DNA of 64,000 nucleotides from Achatina immaculata (taxonomy: Eukaryota; Mollusca; Gastropoda; Stylommatophora; Achatinidae), in contig CM019691.1 of assembly GCA_009760885.1 (NCBI GenBank), forward strand, positions 32,612,814-32,676,813. The letters run 5' to 3'. Shown piece by piece: positions 46,452-64,000 of the stretch (its first letter is position 1; every line of letters begins with the position of its first letter). The position numbers were made by a program, and so were the translations under genes. The notes under the pieces are model-generated. The model ran no database searches. It was not told the origin of the DNA and saw nothing but the letters and a program-made list of their open reading frames with translations.

Positions 46452-48690
46452 ACCTTAGATAGACGATGAAGTTATTTTCCAACAAACTGTACCTCGCTCT
46501 CTATTACTCCTATATTTCTTGATGGATCGTCGGAGATTTTTTTATTGTTAGCTCCTTATATGAACAATACTTTTGAAAGATATTTTATGATGAAGGGTTT
46601 GGGTATAACGATAATTAATGGGTTATTGTAGCAGATTTGATCCCCAAATAACATCAACTCAGACTAAAAGCTAAAAACTGATGGCGACGTACTGTGATAC
46701 CATTGTTGTTATTTTAAAACATATCACTATCTTTAAGTTTAATCCTTTCACTCCTGAAACAGACTCAAAGCTCTGCCAGAATAAATTCTCATGAGAAATT
46801 CCAGTTAAAAATGGAATCAAGTTACTCCATAATTTTAAAATGTGTGTGTGGTTAGAAATGTGACACTTTTGTTTAGATTTTGCCTAAATATCACTCTGAG
46901 CATTTACTCACACAGGCGTGCGAGATCTATTTTAACACTGTCAGTGCTGTTTTGGAAAGAAAGAGTTTGCTCGTAAACGGTTTTCCAAACTCTGCACACG
47001 CTCAGACATTAGCAAAAAAATGTTCTTTGGAATCAAGCACAATTAGCATTGTCCCGTACAGTGTTATTATAAAACTAACTAACCAACACTTTAATTGCTA
47101 TGAAAATAGCACTCGATTTACGCCTGTTCAGTTTGCGCGGATTCACAATATGAGTCGATTGTGAAACTGGCCAACTAGAAATGAGTCACCCAAGATGTTT
47201 TTGCATTTCCCCCTTCAGCCAATATTTAGTGTAGGCTCGGGCCGTTTCCTGGTGACTCCATTGCCTGCGCCCAAAATTGATGTAAACTTCTGTTAATTTT
47301 GACGTAAAATCTGCTTATAGCAACTAATAATAATGCTTCCAATGAGAAATTTTGTAGACCATCTCTTCTACACTGCCAGTCTGTTAATTTAGTAATAAAT
47401 TGAGGAGCTAAATAATTAAATAAAATCTCTTATATTTAGTAGGAGAAGAGAAAACAATGAATACTACGTCTCTTCACGGTGTCTTCTTTGGCACGAAGTC
47501 TTTCAACGATGAGCTTTGTAGAACTGGATCAAGCCATAAAGAGGGAAAGTGGCACGGCGTGTTATTATGAACTGTTCAAAGAAAGGAAGACCACAGTCAA
47601 TACCGCGTAGTTATTACTTTAAGACACACAACAAAACAAAACAAATAAAGGACTAGAATTCACATACCACCAGCGAGACAAAAAACTAATATCCTAGCGT
47701 TACGGAACTGTCGAAAATAATTATTTTGAGTCCTTGCAGCTGCACTTCAGAATGAGCCCAACAAAAAATTATCAGAATAGATATACAGCATTAGTAAGAT
47801 CCAGTTTAAACGTTATTTTCTATCAATTCGTCCTTTTTTTTCCTCACTCATTCGATTTTATTAGTGCGAATTTTTAAAAAAGCAAACTTTTTTTTCTATT
47901 TTTTTTCTGTTTCAGAGCTGTTTATATAATAATATTTGATTATAGTTGTCAGTTTTTAGGTACGTGGACGGACTGAGTTCTCGCTAGCAATATTGTGATT
48001 TCAGGTTTCAATTTCCGTCGTTTCCTGTTGAACAGAGCACAGCAGCAGCACATCGCCTCGTTAGACCAAGTGCTGGTTATTGAGAACACTTCAAAACAAA
48101 ACAAAACAAAAACAGAACAAATCAGAGTGCTGAGTTCGTGCTGTTTTCAGCTTTTCTCTGTTTTAATATCCGATGTGTTTGTTTTCATGGGTCCGCTATA
48201 TGTCAAATAGTTTCTGTACAGATAGTTTATAGGACGGGACAACCTTCTGTGTTACACATTTTATCCGCTTTCTCCCGATAATTTGCTGCAACCTCATGTT
48301 TGCTGCCGTTGAGTCAAACTAATGTAGAAAGTGGTTATAGCGTTTGTTTTTTTCCCTCACAAATATGTTCACACTACAAAACGCGCACGACGAATACTTT
48401 GATACATCTTGTTCTGATTATTCTCATATAGTAATGAATAAAATGAGACCAGATTCTCTTATTTCTCTGACGAAATCTATCAGAGTCAAAGGCTTGATCA
48501 TTAATAGTGTAGGCTGTAGTTCTCTCTCCCCCACCCCAACACCACCAGCACCGTTGGAACATTTTGTTATTATGCGTTCATGAAGCTGTCTTGTAAAATA
48601 CTGCTGCTAGCCCATGGCTTGTGACGCCAAAGTAAGCGAAGATGGGATTGCAGACTTTGAGGAGTATTGAAGATCTAGCTCAGGTCACCC
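46452..48690. other. Intergenic DNA upstream of DYRK
   Basis: No gene recognised. Short open frames at 46880 and 48344 match nothing known to me. A non-coding first exon and promoter of DYRK may lie here but cannot be placed. Confidence 0.4.
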
Positions 48691-49085
48691 TAAAACACGT
48701 GTTCTTAACCCTCGGGTTAAAAAAACTGAATTTCCTCGGAGGTAAAGAAATCAAATGATGGGAGAATGGGATTCAAATGATGGGAGAATTGGGATAAAAT
48801 TATGGGAATACGGGAATCAAATAATGGTGGTATGGGGATCAAATGATGGGGTTATAGAACCCAAAGTGTGGAAGATTTAAAAAAAAAAGGTTTGAACCTT
48901 CTATCAGTTATTCTATTCCTCACTATACATGTAAGTGTGTTATGTACAACCAAACTGTTTACGTCTTTTCGGGGGGGGGGGTCATATCTAATAAGACTGG
49001 AGAAGATGTAATTTAACCACCGTGATACACGGACGTTTTAGGCAGTTAATTAGGGGATGTAATCGTGGAAGGTTAAGAACCACGA
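48691..49085. mobile_element. Possible hAT-type MITE
   Basis: gtgttcttaaccctcg at the left and, on the reverse strand, gtggttcttaaccttcc at the right form imperfect inverted ends about 390 bp apart. The interior has degenerate repeats of tcaaatgatgggagaatggg. No matching 8-bp flanks were found. Confidence 0.35.
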
Positions 49086-49575
49086 TCCCAACAGATCATA
49101 GATTTTAATGGCGTTTTTTTTTCCTTTTAGTCTTTGCAGCACAGAATGGATTTGTTAACTGCGCTGTTTGTTTTTTTTTTCCTAAGAAATCAGCTTGTTC
49201 GCTATAACTTTTTTTTTTATTTCCCACACATCATGGCCGATTGTGATAATTCAGGTACAATTTAACTAAAAAAAACACACACACACAGAAACATCAGTCA
49301 ATATTTAAATATTTGTATTATTGTCGCGAAAAGTCAAGAAAGTTCACAGCAAAATATATTGCAGTGCATATGAGTGCATTTATCAAGGCAACCTGCGTGT
49401 ACGATATTATGTAAGTGGTAGGTATTATTACAACGATCTTTAAGAAATACAAGTTTTCGGCTCCCGGAGATAAGAAAACTGACCTCTGACCTGGAGTTTT
49501 TAATCACCCCAGCAACATTCCAGTAATGAAACAGAAAGAATTTCCTTCGGAGCTTAGCCTTGTGTCAGAGGGACA

Positions 49576-63506
<13,931 letters not shown>

Positions 63507-63541
63507 GTACAGTAGGCTCTTCGTACAGTTGTTGTGTACCT

Positions 63542-63583
<42 letters not shown>

Positions 63584-64000
63584 GCACATCGTGGGGAAAG
63601 GAGAATTCAACCCCCCACCCCCCACCCCAACCCTCCAGGAACCGGAAAAAATGAACGCTTCTTTTGGTCCTGTGTTTTATCAGATTTACGACACTGCTGA
63701 ATTTTGTCCATTTTATTCGGCTAAGTCCTTTTACTGAAATAGTCTTCAGAGAGAAGGTTTGGCTAGTTTCTCTGTTAAGGCTTCAGTCTACTGAGTAAAG
63801 GGATCCGGGCTAAAATCTCAGAAATTTTATTTATTTATTTGTTTTGTCTTCATGCAGTCGCTGTTTATTTTCTGCAATTGAACAAAAGATTCCTTCTTTC
63901 CTTCCTTCATTTTCTTTATCCCCTAACTGAGCCATGGACCATCAAGAAAGGATCCATTTATTTCTGTCCTGTGCCTTTTCTTCTATCCGTCTCTATGTAT
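63507..64000 (+). other. DYRK intron 6, start
   Basis: Begins at donor gtacag. A pure (GA)n run at 63544-63580 lies 37 bp past the donor. Near 63770 agtctactgagtaaaggg and gggctaaaatc loosely resemble a SINE head, but not enough to call. Confidence 0.5.

Noticed and set aside
46880..47164. 94-codon open frame as a small gene
   Set aside because: No recognisable domain, start context or splice support; length is within chance for AT-rich DNA on one frame.
63760..63815. tRNA-like SINE head
   Set aside because: Only loose box A/B similarity and no body or tail sequence match.

Overview
The window is AT-rich, intron-rich animal DNA crowded with transposons. It carries two recognisable host genes. 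The mix of RTE-like non-LTR retrotransposons with microsatellite tails, mariner, piggyBac-like and hAT elements, a tRNA-type SINE, many minisatellites and long (GA)n/(GT)n tracts suggests a lophotrochozoan, most likely a mollusc. That assignment is inference from repeat style; nothing in the sequence names the species.

Host gene 1 (minus strand, coding 28861 to 16508) is a WIP/verprolin family gene (WIPF). Five coding exons join in phase to a 434-residue protein. It has an N-terminal polyproline tract, an actin-binding WH2 motif, a Gly-rich segment, a long proline-rich middle, a WASP-binding motif and a short basic/proline tail. A spliced 5'UTR is indicated, and a candidate promoter with an NRF1-type palindrome lies near 32.97 kb. 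Host gene 2 (plus strand, 49576 to beyond the window) is a class II DYRK protein kinase, closest by eye to DYRK2/4. Six exons give 418 residues, and the end of the C-lobe lies past 63506. The two genes point away from each other across about 17-20 kb of mostly transposon-derived DNA. There is no sign that they work in one pathway.

Layout. 0-5 kb: a near-complete LINE-A copy (10-bp target duplication) and a LINE-C fragment. 5-16.5 kb: mostly non-coding DNA downstream of WIPF, with a TA-flanked MITE, a mariner fossil and a TTAA-flanked piggyBac-like element. 16.5-29 kb: WIPF. Its introns hold a 38-bp minisatellite invaded three times by LINEs, inverted-repeat elements, RNase H fragments, a second piggyBac-like element, a 35-bp minisatellite and a complete but broken mariner. 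29-35 kb: LINE fragments, a second inverted-repeat element and a 26-bp minisatellite. 35.1-41.7 kb: a hAT element with an 8-bp target duplication, containing LINE-A, which contains LINE-B. 42-49.5 kb: a mariner half, a SINE and LINE-B inserted at one shared site, then featureless DNA. 49.5-64 kb: DYRK, whose introns hold 24-, 41- and 42-bp minisatellites, LINE-C, LINE-D, and a partial duplicate of its own first coding exon split by a LINE-A insertion.

The most notable signals are: a tandem array of splice-donor-like units starting exactly at the DYRK exon 1 donor; the relocated copy of that exon and array in a later intron of the same gene; minisatellites lying against exons in both genes; and two inverted-repeat elements that share a conserved loop motif.
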